A DNA stretch of 64,000 bases. It comes from Castanea sativa. Its lineage: Eukaryota > Streptophyta > Magnoliopsida > Fagales > Fagaceae. The translations under genes and the position numbers were made by a program. Below, one piece after another: positions 33,546 to 45,263 of the stretch. The stretch lies in the NCBI RefSeq assembly GCF_040712315.1, contig NC_134018.1, positions 12,110,835 to 12,174,834 on the forward strand, written 5' to 3'. Under the pieces are notes generated by a model that searched no databases, was not told where the DNA came from, and saw only the letters and a list, made by a program, of their open reading frames with translations. How positions within the stretch are numbered: the stretch's first letter is position 1; the number at the start of each line of letters is the position of its first letter.

Positions 33546-36500
33546 ATGGCTGATAAAAATCGAGACGACAGGTGGGATTTCTATCTCCGAACCTTATCCA
33601 ACAGTTCTCGAGACTCCAATTCAGCCAACGATCCGGCCTCTGATCCCTCTATCCTCCAATCCGTATGTTTGATTCTTTTTCTTCAATTTTCTGTTTGTTT
33701 CCCGAGAAAAATGGACAAAATCTCTTTGCGGACTTCTCTTTCTCGCTCGCACTCTACATTAATTAGTGTGTTTCCTTTTTTTTTTTTTTTTGATGGTCAG
33801 GTGAAGAAGCTTTACGAATTGTGCAAAGCCGAGAATTCGGAGGATTTGGTTGCTAGGGTTTATCCGCAGATCAACAAGCTCTTTCATCGAGCCGTGGCGT
33901 CTCAGTCTCAGTCTCGAACCTCCAATGGCCTTCTCTTACTGGTTTGGCTTTGTTTCTCCCAAAACTTCGCTGTTTCAGAGTGTATTTCTTTTTTTCAAAT
34001 TTGCTACTGATTCTTCGTTTTATGATCGTAATGCGTTGTAGAAATAGAAAATCAATCAACTTTGGATCAAAGTTAGATAGGTTTGGATAAAATCAATAAA
34101 CTTTGGCTTCTCATATGGTTGCATTGACCAATGCAATACAAATAGTGTTATCTTTCTGATTGAGAATTAAATTCAAGGAAACACGCGCACTCAAATGAGC
34201 GCCGGCCACTCGTGTGTCGGCGGGACAAATCCCATTTGAAATGGATGGAGTGAGTTTGTCAAATGCAGCCACTACATTAGCGGTGCATAAACCATGTTTG
34301 TCAACCAAGTTTGTTCAGTGGTAGATAACCGGGCTGGGATTCAAAAGAATTAAGCGAAGTGTTTGTTCTATGCGCTCAATTCCACAACTTGCTTATATAT
34401 CAACTTCTGATTGGATTTTAGCCTTTTCAAGTACTTGTGGTGGACCCATGTCAAAGTGTTTAAATCCAATCAGGAGTTGACACATAAATAAGATTTGGAA
34501 AGAGGCGTGTCCCTGGAATTACTCATTTTGTAAAATCACGTAGCTTATTGACCAATGCAATCACATGGTTGAATTGAATTGAGGAAACCTAAGGTACAAC
34601 ACTTAGGGCCTGTTTGGATTTAGGGGGGAGGGAGGGGGAGCCAAGGGGAGTACATTGAGTTTTAAATATCTAATTCTATTATTTTGATAATATAATTTAC
34701 GCCTCACTTGCATACGCGTGTTATTTAGCATCATGTTTCTCATTTTTTGTTTTTGGATTTTTTTTCCCCATCAGGCTATTCTTCAATTTTACCTTGATTT
34801 TGGAGAGATGGTTCTTCATGATGCTGATCCAAGTCTGAGGACATTTTTCCGTTCATGCTTGAGCCGGTAACAAGAAGCATACCTCATGTCTATTATTTAG
34901 ACAGTTAGACTTTGAGTGTCAAGTGCAAAGTGGTTTTAAAAATCACTTTCCTTTTACTGTGTTTATTGTATTATGCCCCTCTTGGCCAACTGATCTTTAT
35001 TATAACTAATTAGACTTCATCAAAGGAAATATTTCCTACACTCATCCAAGTCCTAAACCACCATGACAGGAAAGATTAAAGAGTAACATGAAACAAATGG
35101 GACATTGGCCCTTGTTGCTGTGGTTAAAGTGATCCTACATCCTTTTGACAAAAAAGTGTTGACTTTCTTTGTTCAGGAATTTTGTTTTTCTGCTAATATT
35201 AATATGACATTTTCTTCAGATAACTTCTTATTGAAGTTTTATGGTCAGCACACTCCAACTTATTCTAATCTGTTTGCAGTGAGTTCTCAGATCCTGCTGT
35301 TGCAGAAGCAACCCTTGATTTTCTGAACATGAACAAGAAAAAACTTCTAACATCTTTCCCTTCCTTACTGCCTCAGGTATTACTTAAGATCTGTAGCACT
35401 TTTTGCTGAAACAATGTAATATGGTAGGATCAAGAAGATTTCAATTGTTTGGAAGTTTTAAAAAACTCGGAGAGATTTTTTACTTGTACATTGTAATTTG
35501 TTGTGTAATTTTTACTACTGGGTTGCTAGACATATCATCCTGTCATAATTAAGTTGCAACTAGTGCCATCCATATTTACATACAATTAGTTCTTATGGAA
35601 TTAATGTTGTAATACTCATTCTTCTTTTTTCGATAAGTAACAAAAATTTTTATTAAAAAAAAAACCAAGTACACTGTGGGTGTACTCAGTGATAAATACA
35701 ATCAATCTCTCAAATTACAAAGCTCAAACATATCTAGAATAGTAAAACAAGAAGGAGAATGAAATGCAACAACACTCCAATTTAACAAAGTACGAAATAA
35801 AAAGACTTAATTTCAAGGATGGTCCATTCACATCCCTCAAAACTTCTCGCATTACGTTCATGCCAAAGACACCAAATGATGCAATGTAATAATCATTCTT
35901 CTCCAAAAGATTGCTAAAAAAATATTTTAGAACCTTATTGTATTTCTCTGTTATCATATGTAATGTGGGAAGCCAGACCAATTGAAAAAAAATATTTTAG
36001 TACCTGATTGTATTTCTCTGTTATCATATGTGGGAGGCCAGGCCAATGGCCATTCCTACTTTGTTGCTTTGGAGACACTTTATCAAAACTGGTAATGACA
36101 TGGTTTCTATCAGGCTCTTATGTATTTGCAATAAATCTTTGATTACCTATAAATATATATAGTCTCTCTTGTCACTATTCTAGTTATGACTCACATTTCT
36201 TTTCCTTAATAAGTCTTCAGTAATTCAAAATAGGGAAGACAGTAGCTGCTTACTATAATGTTATTTTGAATGTCACTGTCTAATATTAATAATATGTTAT
36301 GCAGTTCTTTCCATTGTTGCTAAAGCTGATTGCATGGAATGGAGAAAAGTAAGTACATATTAAATTTTGATTAGTTATTTACTGGTAAAATTTCATTAAA
36401 AAAAAAAAACTTTGGTGGGTATCTGATTTTTGTTCTTCTTTTGTGTGTTTTCATGTTCCTAATTTCTTCTTAGTTTCATATTGATAGACTGCTTTATGGT

Positions 36501-37634
36501 ACAACTGTGAATGTCTATTTGGCAGTATATCTTGGTTATTTGTACTTTTTTTTTGGAAGAGAAATTTTATTGCAAGTTTGCAACACAGAATTACACAAGT
36601 CAACAAACCTAAAACCCAACAGATAACATAGCAAGTTCTGCATCTGACTGACCAAGAACACAACAGCTTTTGGTAAAGCTGCTGCAGAAGAGTTATCTAC
36701 CCAACCTCATCTACCAATCAACTAGTCTTACACGTTACAATTCATCGAGGGTAATACACTCTATACAACATGGGATCCTCTATTCACCAGAATCATCAAC
36801 CTGCTGACTGACAGCACCTCTATACAACAAAGAAAACCAAAGACACAGCAGGATGCGGCCTACACAACCCAGACTCAATCACTATCTGTCATGACTTGCA
36901 AATTACTGATACCCTGGGTGCAGCATAAAAATTATTAAGTACAGTATCTTCCTTCCACTTTTTGCTCTCTCTAGTCTTGCCCTTACATCCTTCTTGATAT
37001 CTCTGATGACCTGCCCATCTGTTTTGATTATCCCTGCATGAATAATAGAGTTTCTTAGGTGCCATAGGTGGTACACTGCACCCCCACCAAGCCAGTTTAC
37101 ATATATTCTCAAATATTTTCCTTCAAGATGATTGACGGCCCAACGTACCAAATCCTGACAGCTGTACTTGCCATCCGAGATGAAACAAAGTCCCATAAGT
37201 TTCCCATATATTTCTGGTGAATGAGCTGTGGAAAAATAGATGATCTTTATTCTCTGTGAAGGCTCTGCATAGGGTACAGGCACTTTGACCATTAAATTCC
37301 CAGTGAAGCGTTCTCTCCTTAGTTGGTAGCTTAAATTTCATAGCCAGCCAACCAATGAAGGATTGCCTAGGAATGGTGATGTCAAAACTGAGAAAGTGCT
37401 TCATTGTGAGGCATTTCTCCATGAAATACCCCTTCCCTTTCTCTTATTTCCTCCCATGTTTTAGTACTGCAATATGTAATTTATGCGGCCCATAGAGCCC
37501 TATCTTGCTCCTTCAATTGGATTAGGCATAGTTTGCTTTGAACATCTACAAGTTGATCAGATCTAGCAGGCTTCCATATCCTCTGCTTCTCTCTCAGTAT
37601 AGACTCCACCTTTGCTTAAGAGAGACTCATGGCA

Positions 37635-37668
<34 letters not shown>

Positions 37669-40600
37669 GTATATGATGACATAGGAGAACTTTAATCAGA
37701 TTAGTTGCACGTCGTGGAGTATATTGTACAACAACTCACTGTTAATCAAACTCCTATGGGCAATTGACTCCACCTAGTAGAACCAGTTATTGGGTAATCT
37801 AGGGAATTTTCACCCCCTAACGGGCTAAGCAGTTTATCCTCATGCTCAAGAGACAACTCATGGCATCATACATAAACCCCGTTTCTATACCTTTGAAACA
37901 AAATGCCAGCTATTGGACAATCTAGGGGCTTTTCACCCCTGATGGGCTAAGCAGTTTATCCTCATGCCCAGGAGGCAACTCATGACATCATATATAAACC
38001 TCTGTTTCTATACCTTTGAAACAAAATGCCATCCGGATGCCATAAGTTACACCGAATGAAATTTTTTTTGCTGTACCCAACCTCGTAGCTAAGGAATTTC
38101 CTAGCAACACCCCTCAGCGTGAGCAGTGATGTCCATCCCCAGCTACTATCTTGACGTATTTTGATGGTCCAGAAGCATTTTCATTTGAGCAAATATTAAG
38201 CAACCCAAAGGGAGCCAGCTTGGGTAAATAGGTTGCAAATGAGTTTTAATACTGGTGCCTTATTCTGATTAGCAACCCTCTTCAAGCCTAGGGCCTAGGC
38301 CACCCTCTTGCACTTCTTAAATGTAACCAGCATATTAATTTAGCCCAGCATGACCTTTGAATGGTAAAGAAGTTGCTTTTGTACTAGTTATGTCTTTGTA
38401 TGTGTAATCATTGGTATCATGTTCAAATACTTTATATCAGGTGTTTGTGTATTGGTTTTACCATGATGCTAGAATTGGGATTCTTGATGACACTAATGCT
38501 GGGACAACCAGGATCATATAAAAGTTCAAATCGTTATATTTAGAATCAAAAGATTCTTTGAAGTAGAAAAGAATGACACAAACTTTTCTGTTGTGCATTT
38601 GTAGATCAGAGAAGTCCTTTTTGAAGATTTTCCCTGGATTGATATCACCTGGGTCATTTCTTCCGCTTTTCCCCTCCTTAGTGGACTTGCCAAGTGAGTT
38701 TCTGTATTTTGCTTCCACATTGACTACCTTGTTTTGTTTTCCCCATGTCTATTTGATGGCCGCATAACCAGTTGTTTTCATATTGCCTTCCAAAGATGTA
38801 TGTGTACTCTGATTGGGTTACTGTATGCGTGCTTCTCTTAGAATTGTATAACTGATAAAGTTATTATTATTTTTAATCGTACATTTAAACTGCAGTAAAA
38901 TATAAGATTGGCATCCAATCTAATGGGGCCAACCCAAAAAAAGAAAAAGAAAAAAAGGAAGGGTTGCTCGCTCCACACTAGTTTTTGTTTGTCACATAGG
39001 AAGAAACAAACAACATACATACAAGTTCATATATGTGCTTGTTTGTAGTCATGTATTGACATGTGTAGTTGCATATTGATGTTGAACATGGATTATTGTC
39101 TACACTAGACTGGAATAGGCATGATTCATACCACTTTCTTTGAAGCTTGCTTACATGTGAGAAGGCTTTTGATCTCATGTAGTAGGAGCATACCAATTTA
39201 GATTAGTATCTTCCGGTATATTCCCTTATGATTGATCTAAAAGAACTAAAAAGCAATTTTACCTGCAAATGAAATTGAATTTACCCATCTATCATTCATT
39301 GTTTTTTCACTCATTCTGAAATTAATAAAGCACTTTGGTAAGGTTGTTTATTGAATGTGCTAATGAGCTCTAGCTCAAATGACACCTCTTCCCCTTGTAA
39401 GAGCAAGGTCAAGGTGAGGTCATGGGTTTGAGAACCAAGTTCAGGTAAAATTATCAATAAAAAAAGTTGTTAGTGAATGCCAAACATGGTGTCAGTAAGT
39501 CTGGACACGTATATGCTTTCTGATTTATATATTCCTTCATATTTCCTTTTAAACAAATGATGTCTTTTTGACATTTTTGTATTTTCCTGTACCAGTTTTG
39601 GTAGTTGCACTGGAAAAGGTTGAAAGGAGCTCTGGATCACTTATTGGAAACAGCATAGCTTCAATGCAGAAGAGTACGGCTCCTGAGGTCATTTTTGAGA
39701 CTTTTTAAAATTGTTTGTCTAAACAAGCCAATGAGCTTTTACTCAAATGGCACTTCCTCTATCCATGAGAATTGGTTGGAGGGTGAGATCATGGGTTCAA
39801 GACTCACTGGGGAAGAAGAGTATATCCAAGACTTAGTACAGAGTGCAATTAACAATGTTGAATTTGTGTGCATGCAGATGCTACTTGCACTCATGGATGA
39901 AGCTTACACTGGTTCAACCATAGGAGATGGCGGTGGAGATTCTGAGTCTGAGGATAGCAACACAATTGATGTTGCTGATTCTTTATTCCTCGATCTTTTA
40001 AAGGATGAAAATGATGGCCTTGCTGTATGTTCCCTTCTTATGTCTCAATTTTCATTTTGCATATTCTGGAGCATCTCTTAAAACCAGATGAAATGCATTT
40101 GGAGTACAATGTAAATTTTGTTTTTTATTTTAGGAGAACCAAGTGTTCTATCTTATGGCTAAAGGAGTATTTTGCTAGTTCATTTATTTACACCCCCCTC
40201 CCCCTCCCCTTTTAAGAATGTCTAAAAATATTTGCTTTTTTAGAACAATTTTTGTGTATCTTTCAGTTGAACTGGTTATTCTATGCTTGTTATCCCCAAT
40301 TCAATATTTACCTATTTGGTAGTTACTATGGTACTTGTCCAAATGAAAAAAAGAAAGGAGAAATTTTATTTATTTATTTATTTTTATAGTGAAGAGGAAG
40401 TAAATTAAATTGTGAATGGGTATATTAAACACTCGTGGCTAGCTTATTGTTCTTCCAAGTACAACTACATTTTGGTTTTAAAACCCACACCAAAAACTTC
40501 TTTTGAGATTCATTTATGTTTTAGAAACAATAAATAAATAAATAAATAAATAAATATATATATGTATATATGCGTTGCTGGAATTATATTATTATTATTA

Positions 40601-43600
40601 TTGGACTAGATGGTTGACATTCGTTCTTGACTGTTTGATCAATATGGTATTTTCAGGAACGTCACTGGGCTTCTCCTGGGATGGCCACAGTATTACAGGC
40701 TGCAATTAATTCCCGTCAGTCTGATAGGCTAAAACAAATACTTAAAATGGCACCCCGGATTCTTGATGTGTACTTTACTATAATTCTGCGTGATGTTAAT
40801 AATTGTATGTCGTTACGATTTTGAATGTTCTTTTGTCATTGGCACATTATTTTTCTTTTAACAGAAACCTCATAGTTTGCTGAAATCATTTATTGATGCA
40901 TAATATCCTTTTCCCTGTAAGTTGCTGACAATCATGAGATTTTGATTTGTCTCCTTTTCAGCTTTAATATGTGCATTGATTCCCTTGCTAATGTCAAGAA
41001 ATGCTACAGTGTTTCCAGACAAAAGTTTCTCTTATGAGGTGTGTATGTTGTTGAATATAGTTGAAGCTTCTTTCCTTTGATGCTGGTTCTCATCATTTCT
41101 ATATAGGTTTGATTGGTGAAGGTACAACAACTAGATGTTAGGGGTATGGTGACTTGAATGGGGTCTTTGAGATTGTAATATGCATAGGATACCCGGTTTA
41201 TACAACCTAATGAAGATGATGCTATTCAGCAGACTTTTCTTCTTGGCTGTTAAAATTTATTAGGGTAGATTGAATAGGCTTTCCTGTATGTCAATAAAGT
41301 TATTTCTGATCAAAATAAATAAAATAGATTGAACATGCCTTCTTGCTTTGCACTTTTTTTTTTTTTTTTTTTTGGGGGGGGGGGGTAAGTTACACATGCA
41401 CCTGATGGGTTTTGAACCCACAACCTCAACCACCTTGCTCTTAAAAGAGGTGCTATTAAAATTTGCAATATCAAGGACAATGGTCTCTGGACCAGCTGGC
41501 ATCTTCTTCCAAGAAATTATGGGTAGAGGGTGAGTTAAGGGGTCCAATCTGAAGCAGATGCATGAGTTGTATTGGGCTATCAAAAAGCTGAAATTACTCT
41601 CTCTCTGACCATCAAGATATTGCTTAATGGGTGGCCAAGGTCATGTTGAACATGAAGATTTATCATTTTCTAGTGATATTCATAAAGTTTTTGGGTCAAT
41701 TGTGTGTGGAATATGGTTACCTATTGCTATAATCTTGGTTTTCCTTACGACTTTTGAGAGTGGGAGTGTATATGTCTGAGGAGTTGTATTTGTTTGTAGA
41801 TTCGCAAAAGGATCTTAGAATTCATGCTTGCTGCATTTCAGCGCTCTCCAGATTTTATCGCCCTGTTGAAGGTATATTCGTGAAAGCACATTGCTTGTGT
41901 TTGATATTAGTACCAAATGTATTCAGCTGCTTGTGTTGATGATCCACATACTAATAACTATTGCAAGGTAATATCAGAAGGAATTTTAAATAAAAAAATT
42001 TAAAACTTTGGTGAAAAGGTGTCTTACAGGCTTACAGCCACCGATTTGGAAAAATGTCATATATTCAGAATGTAAAGTTTTAAAGGGTTTTAATTTGGAA
42101 AATTTTAGCTGTAAAAACATTCTTCAGGCACTTATCTTTATGCATGCAATTGTTGCTTTGATTGTTTTTCCTTGTCTAACTTAACAGGAATTATTTTTTT
42201 GCACTTAAATATATTTAGGCCAATTTTGTTATTGTTTGCCCTTCTCAAAACCCTTTGGTTTAATATTTCTTCATATAATCCCAACCATTATTTTTAGAAG
42301 AGTTTTGCTTTTGCATTTTCCCTTCTTGGATGGGTGAACTGGGATGTAACCTCCGACTTGAACGTCAAAACAAGAACCACCATACTCTTTTGATGAAATT
42401 ATGCTTAAATTTCTTGCTCCATTGTTATCTTGATAATTTCTTGGGTTTTTATGATCTTAAAGTGCTAAATTAAGGGGGTTAGATTTAAGTTAAACTTGGT
42501 GTAATTTTTGTCAATTTTACTGACATGGGAAAAATTGAAGGATTTGTCTGTGTGTGCTTGTGGTGGATTAAGGTTTAGGAGGATTTGCCGTTTGAAGATT
42601 TTAGGATTTTGAATTAGAGTTTTGTAAGGAAGAGAAAAGATCTGATTCAGGGTTAAAAAAGGGTAAGAAGCAATGGAAAATGAATTTCTTTAGTGTAAAT
42701 AGTACGTGTGAACATTTTATGTGAACAATATTGCAAGGAAGAGAAGAAAAGAGATAAGAGAAATGGTGGAAAAAGAAAAATCAGGCCAACGTACCTCTAT
42801 ACTCAAAACACTCAATATTTTGTTGATCAACTCCCCCTTATTTGATTTTAGTACAATAAGAAAATTACATCAACCCTTAATCTTAACTTCTTCTAACTGA
42901 ACTAGGACTCCTACTTTTACTAGTAAACCAAACTCTAAATGACTCAAACCAAAACCCACACAGAAAGATCCATAAACTAAATAAGACCTACTTATTAATA
43001 AAATAAAGGCCCCAAGGCCCCCAACTATAAAAGCCCATACCCAACAATTACAGACTCTTTGACTCTAGAATACCAAATAAAATATAAGATAAAATACAAA
43101 AACCTAATCAACTACCATGGATACTTGTTATTTGGCTTTGTTTCACCCTTAGGCTTTCAAAGAGGATATTGTTTCTCTAACCACGCTGTGGTTGTGCCAT
43201 CAGTTATACCACTCAAATTCCTCCACCTCACTTTTATAAGCCAAAAAAAAAAAAAAGCTTGGTCCTTTGGACATAAGAAAAAAGTTTAGTTCCAAATTGG
43301 TTTAGAGCTATCTTCTTTTAACTCACCGTATAGCGATTGAAGATACCATTTATGTGTTGTTTTAGTCGCATGACTTTTTTAACGAATCATGTGACTTGTT
43401 TAAATAATACATATGGATAATCTTATAAATCAGCATGTAGTGGGTTGGAGGAGATTTCTCCAAATTGGTTTGGAGTTAAACTTTGTCTAGGCATAATATT
43501 TAATACTGCTGGCACGGTGTACTTGTAATGCTAACTATCTTTCATGCTAATGTGGCATAGTCTCTTTCTTCTTTTCTTTTTTGGATATAGGACTTCCTCT

Positions 43601-44316
43601 CTTGACTTGCTTCAATTCTGTTGGCCCATGTACCACATCCTAAAGCATTCTGCTGGATAGCAATGAAAGCCATTAATGATACCTGATTCTTTATACTTTT
43701 CTTCAATAAAATAGTTAGTTAAATTCTTTGCAGAAGCCTATAATGGACAGGCTCGCAGAAGCTTATGACAACCCTGCAAAGGTAGTTGATGATCTTCTCT
43801 GTAATCTAGTCAGAAAGGTAATATAATTTTAATCTGATGGTTATTTCGCTGTCTGTTTTCCTTTTATAGACAGAGTTGGCATTACAATTGTGCTGGGCCA
43901 TTGGGGAGTATGGTGGGGGTGGTGGATCACACAAAGATGCAGCTCGTGAGCTTTTTGAGAGTTTAGAACTGCTTTTATATGAAAACCTTTCATCTAGGTA
44001 TGGCTTAGAATAGCCTTTTCTCTTTGCATTTTTTCTGATTTTCTTTACCAATTTAGCTACATATTTGATGACTCCATCTTCTTAATTCCTTTGGGAAGTC
44101 GTTTGGGCCTAAGGCAGGAATCAGCCCTGAGTTCTGATAGAGAAGCCTTCAGAAAGTCATCACAGTCTAGGCTTCTATGTTTTGTTGTAACTGCTATTGC
44201 AAAGCTTGCTACTCATCACCGTGAGTTACTGCCAAGAGCACGTGTATCCTTGGGCAAGGTCTGTTTATTGGCTTCTATTATAATCCATAACAATTTTCTC
44301 TGTTTGTTTGTGTGTT

Positions 44317-44356
<40 letters not shown>

Positions 44357-45263
44357 GAGGGGGGGGGGGGAGGATATTTAATTATGGTTACAGTTTTTTT
44401 ATCAACTAACACATCTTGACTTGGATATGCACATCAAGGTTGCTCGTTCTCAAATCTCAGATGGGAGGGTTTGGAAACGTGCTCGTGATTATTTGGGTCT
44501 AATGAGGGAACCTGCAATTTGTTTGTCTGTTTTGGGTCCTTCACGACCTTCATGTGGATTCACACGGAATCCAGGCACTGTAAACTGGAGTGATGGTGGC
44601 ACCAAGATGATTGCACATATTCCATTTTACATTCTTGGTGAACAAGAAGGTCAGGGATGTTTTATAGTTGACATATAAGAATTATTTAATTTTTTAAATA
44701 TGCATAATCTGTTGATGATTTTGGTGCTTTCATTATGGCTTCACTCCGTTTATTTTCTTAGGTGCAACTTTTCAAAGCCTCATTTTGAGCTACAGCTTAG
44801 TCATACCTTTTTTTTTTCTCTTGCCAAAATAAGCTATAAGCTATACCAAATGCACATTTAGTCATTAGCACATTTAGTCATTAAACTCTGTTGTTGAGCA
44901 GTTTTGAACAAACAAACAGGTCTGTTTTTTCCTGTTCTGCAATTTAGTCCAACATTATTTTAAAGTGAAAATGAGTTCATATGCACATATTACTTGGAGT
45001 TGGAGGATTCTTCTAAGTCTCTACTGCAATGTTATAGTGTCCTGCGTATATCTAAAATGTATAGCCTGTTGCAGAGATCACGAGTACTATCAACTGTCAT
45101 CCTGGAATGTAGCACTTTATATAAATTTAACAGCCCATACCAGATGGGCTAATCCATGTTCCCTAAATTGTTTCTAATACATTTGCTATATATCTGTACA
45201 CGTTTCCTTGCAGGTCCACCGTTCCATGATTTTTCATTTTCAGATATCCTTCCAAGAAGATGA
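33546..45263 (+). CDS. AP5Z1: AP-5 adaptor complex subunit zeta (AP5Z1), 570 aa, 16 exons
   Basis: Exons by splice sites and frame: 33546-33662, 33801-33941, 34775-34866, 35280-35376, 36305-36348, 38605-38693, 39596-39687, 39878-40024, 40657-40804, 40962-41038, 41800-41871, 43734-43781, 43870-43997, 44099-44258, 44439-44649, 45214-45263. Joined they give 1713 nt, open to a TGA at 45261. The product matches plant AP5Z1 (from memory, the Arabidopsis At3g15160 type) nearly end to end: VARVYPQINKLF, DFGEMVLHDADPSLRTFFRS, SLLPQFFPLLLKLIAWNGE, FPGLISPGSFLPLFPSLVDL, DGGGDSESEDSNTIDVAD, QLCWAIGEYGGGG. It is an alpha-helical solenoid, cytosolic, part of the AP-5 coat acting at late endosomes with SPG11/SPG15-type partners in animals; its plant role is little known. 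All introns are GT-AG; the exon 7 donor (GTCATT) is weak. Introns 4-7 and 10 contain LINE, SINE and tandem repeats, and intron 11 is 1.9 kb. No frameshift or missing exon was found. Confidence 0.93.
34386..34500. repeat. Foldback sequence in AP5Z1 intron 2
   Basis: CTTATATATCAACTTCTGATTGGATTTTA pairs with the inverted TAAATCCAATCAGGAGTTGACACATAAATAAG downstream, separated by about 55 bp. Likely a small MITE in the 833-bp intron 2. Confidence 0.5.
35625..36050 (-). mobile_element. LINE 3' fragment in AP5Z1 intron 4
   Basis: On - one frame reads IIWCLWHERNARSFEG, the conserved end of the zf-RVT region of plant LINEs, followed by a non-coding tail ending with the A-rich/T-rich stretch at 35640-35665 on +. 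It is antisense to AP5Z1 and 5'-truncated. Confidence 0.7.
36549..37630 (-). mobile_element. LINE 3' fragment in AP5Z1 intron 5
   Basis: Read on -: ITIPRQSFIGWLAMKFKLPTKERT then CTLCRAFTENKDHLFFHSSF, the zf-RVT domain of a plant LINE with its Cys-Cys-His pattern, then AVYHLWHLRNSIIH. The tail ends in a poly(A) (T-run at 36549 on +). The 5' side breaks off near the CA microsatellite at 37638-37665. Antisense to AP5Z1. Confidence 0.75.
37638..37665. repeat. (CA)n microsatellite
   Basis: About 14 CA units in AP5Z1 intron 5, at the edge of the LINE fragment. Confidence 0.85.
37780..38040. repeat. Tandem duplication, about 122-bp unit, in AP5Z1 intron 5
   Basis: GGGCTAAGCAGTTTATCCTC occurs at about 37822 and 37944, each followed by a short CAACTCATGxCATCATA block and TTTCTATACCTTTGAAACAA. 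Two copies; non-coding. Confidence 0.75.
39360..39470 (+). mobile_element. tRNA-derived SINE-like element in AP5Z1 intron 6
   Basis: An A-box-like stretch CTAGCTCAAATGACA and a B-box-like stretch GGGTTTGAGAACC are spaced about 45 bp apart, followed by an A-rich tail (CAATAAAAAAAG). This is the layout of plant tRNA-type SINEs. Confidence 0.6.
39725..39825 (+). mobile_element. SINE-like element in AP5Z1 intron 7
   Basis: TTTTACTCAAATGGCA (A-box-like) and GGGTTCAAGACTCA (B-box-like), with CTTCCTCTATCCATGAGAATTG between them. Related to the SINE in intron 6; no long A tail is seen. Confidence 0.6.
40360..40565. repeat. Simple repeats in AP5Z1 intron 8
   Basis: TTTA/ATTT repeats near 40366-40385 and an AATA run at about 40530-40555 followed by TATATATG. 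Not coding. Confidence 0.75.
41355..41560 (-). mobile_element. SINE-like element (inverted) in AP5Z1 intron 10
   Basis: Read on -, TTAAGAGCAAGGTGGTTGAGG and the B-box-like GGGTTCAAAACCC are followed by a C/A-rich tail (G-run and T-run on +). Resembles the SINEs in introns 6 and 7, reverse orientation. Confidence 0.45.
44318..44370. repeat. (GT)n(GA)n(G)n compound microsatellite in AP5Z1 intron 14
   Basis: GTGTGT... passes into GAGAGA... and then a G-run, within the 180-bp intron 14 close to the branch-point region. Confidence 0.85.
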
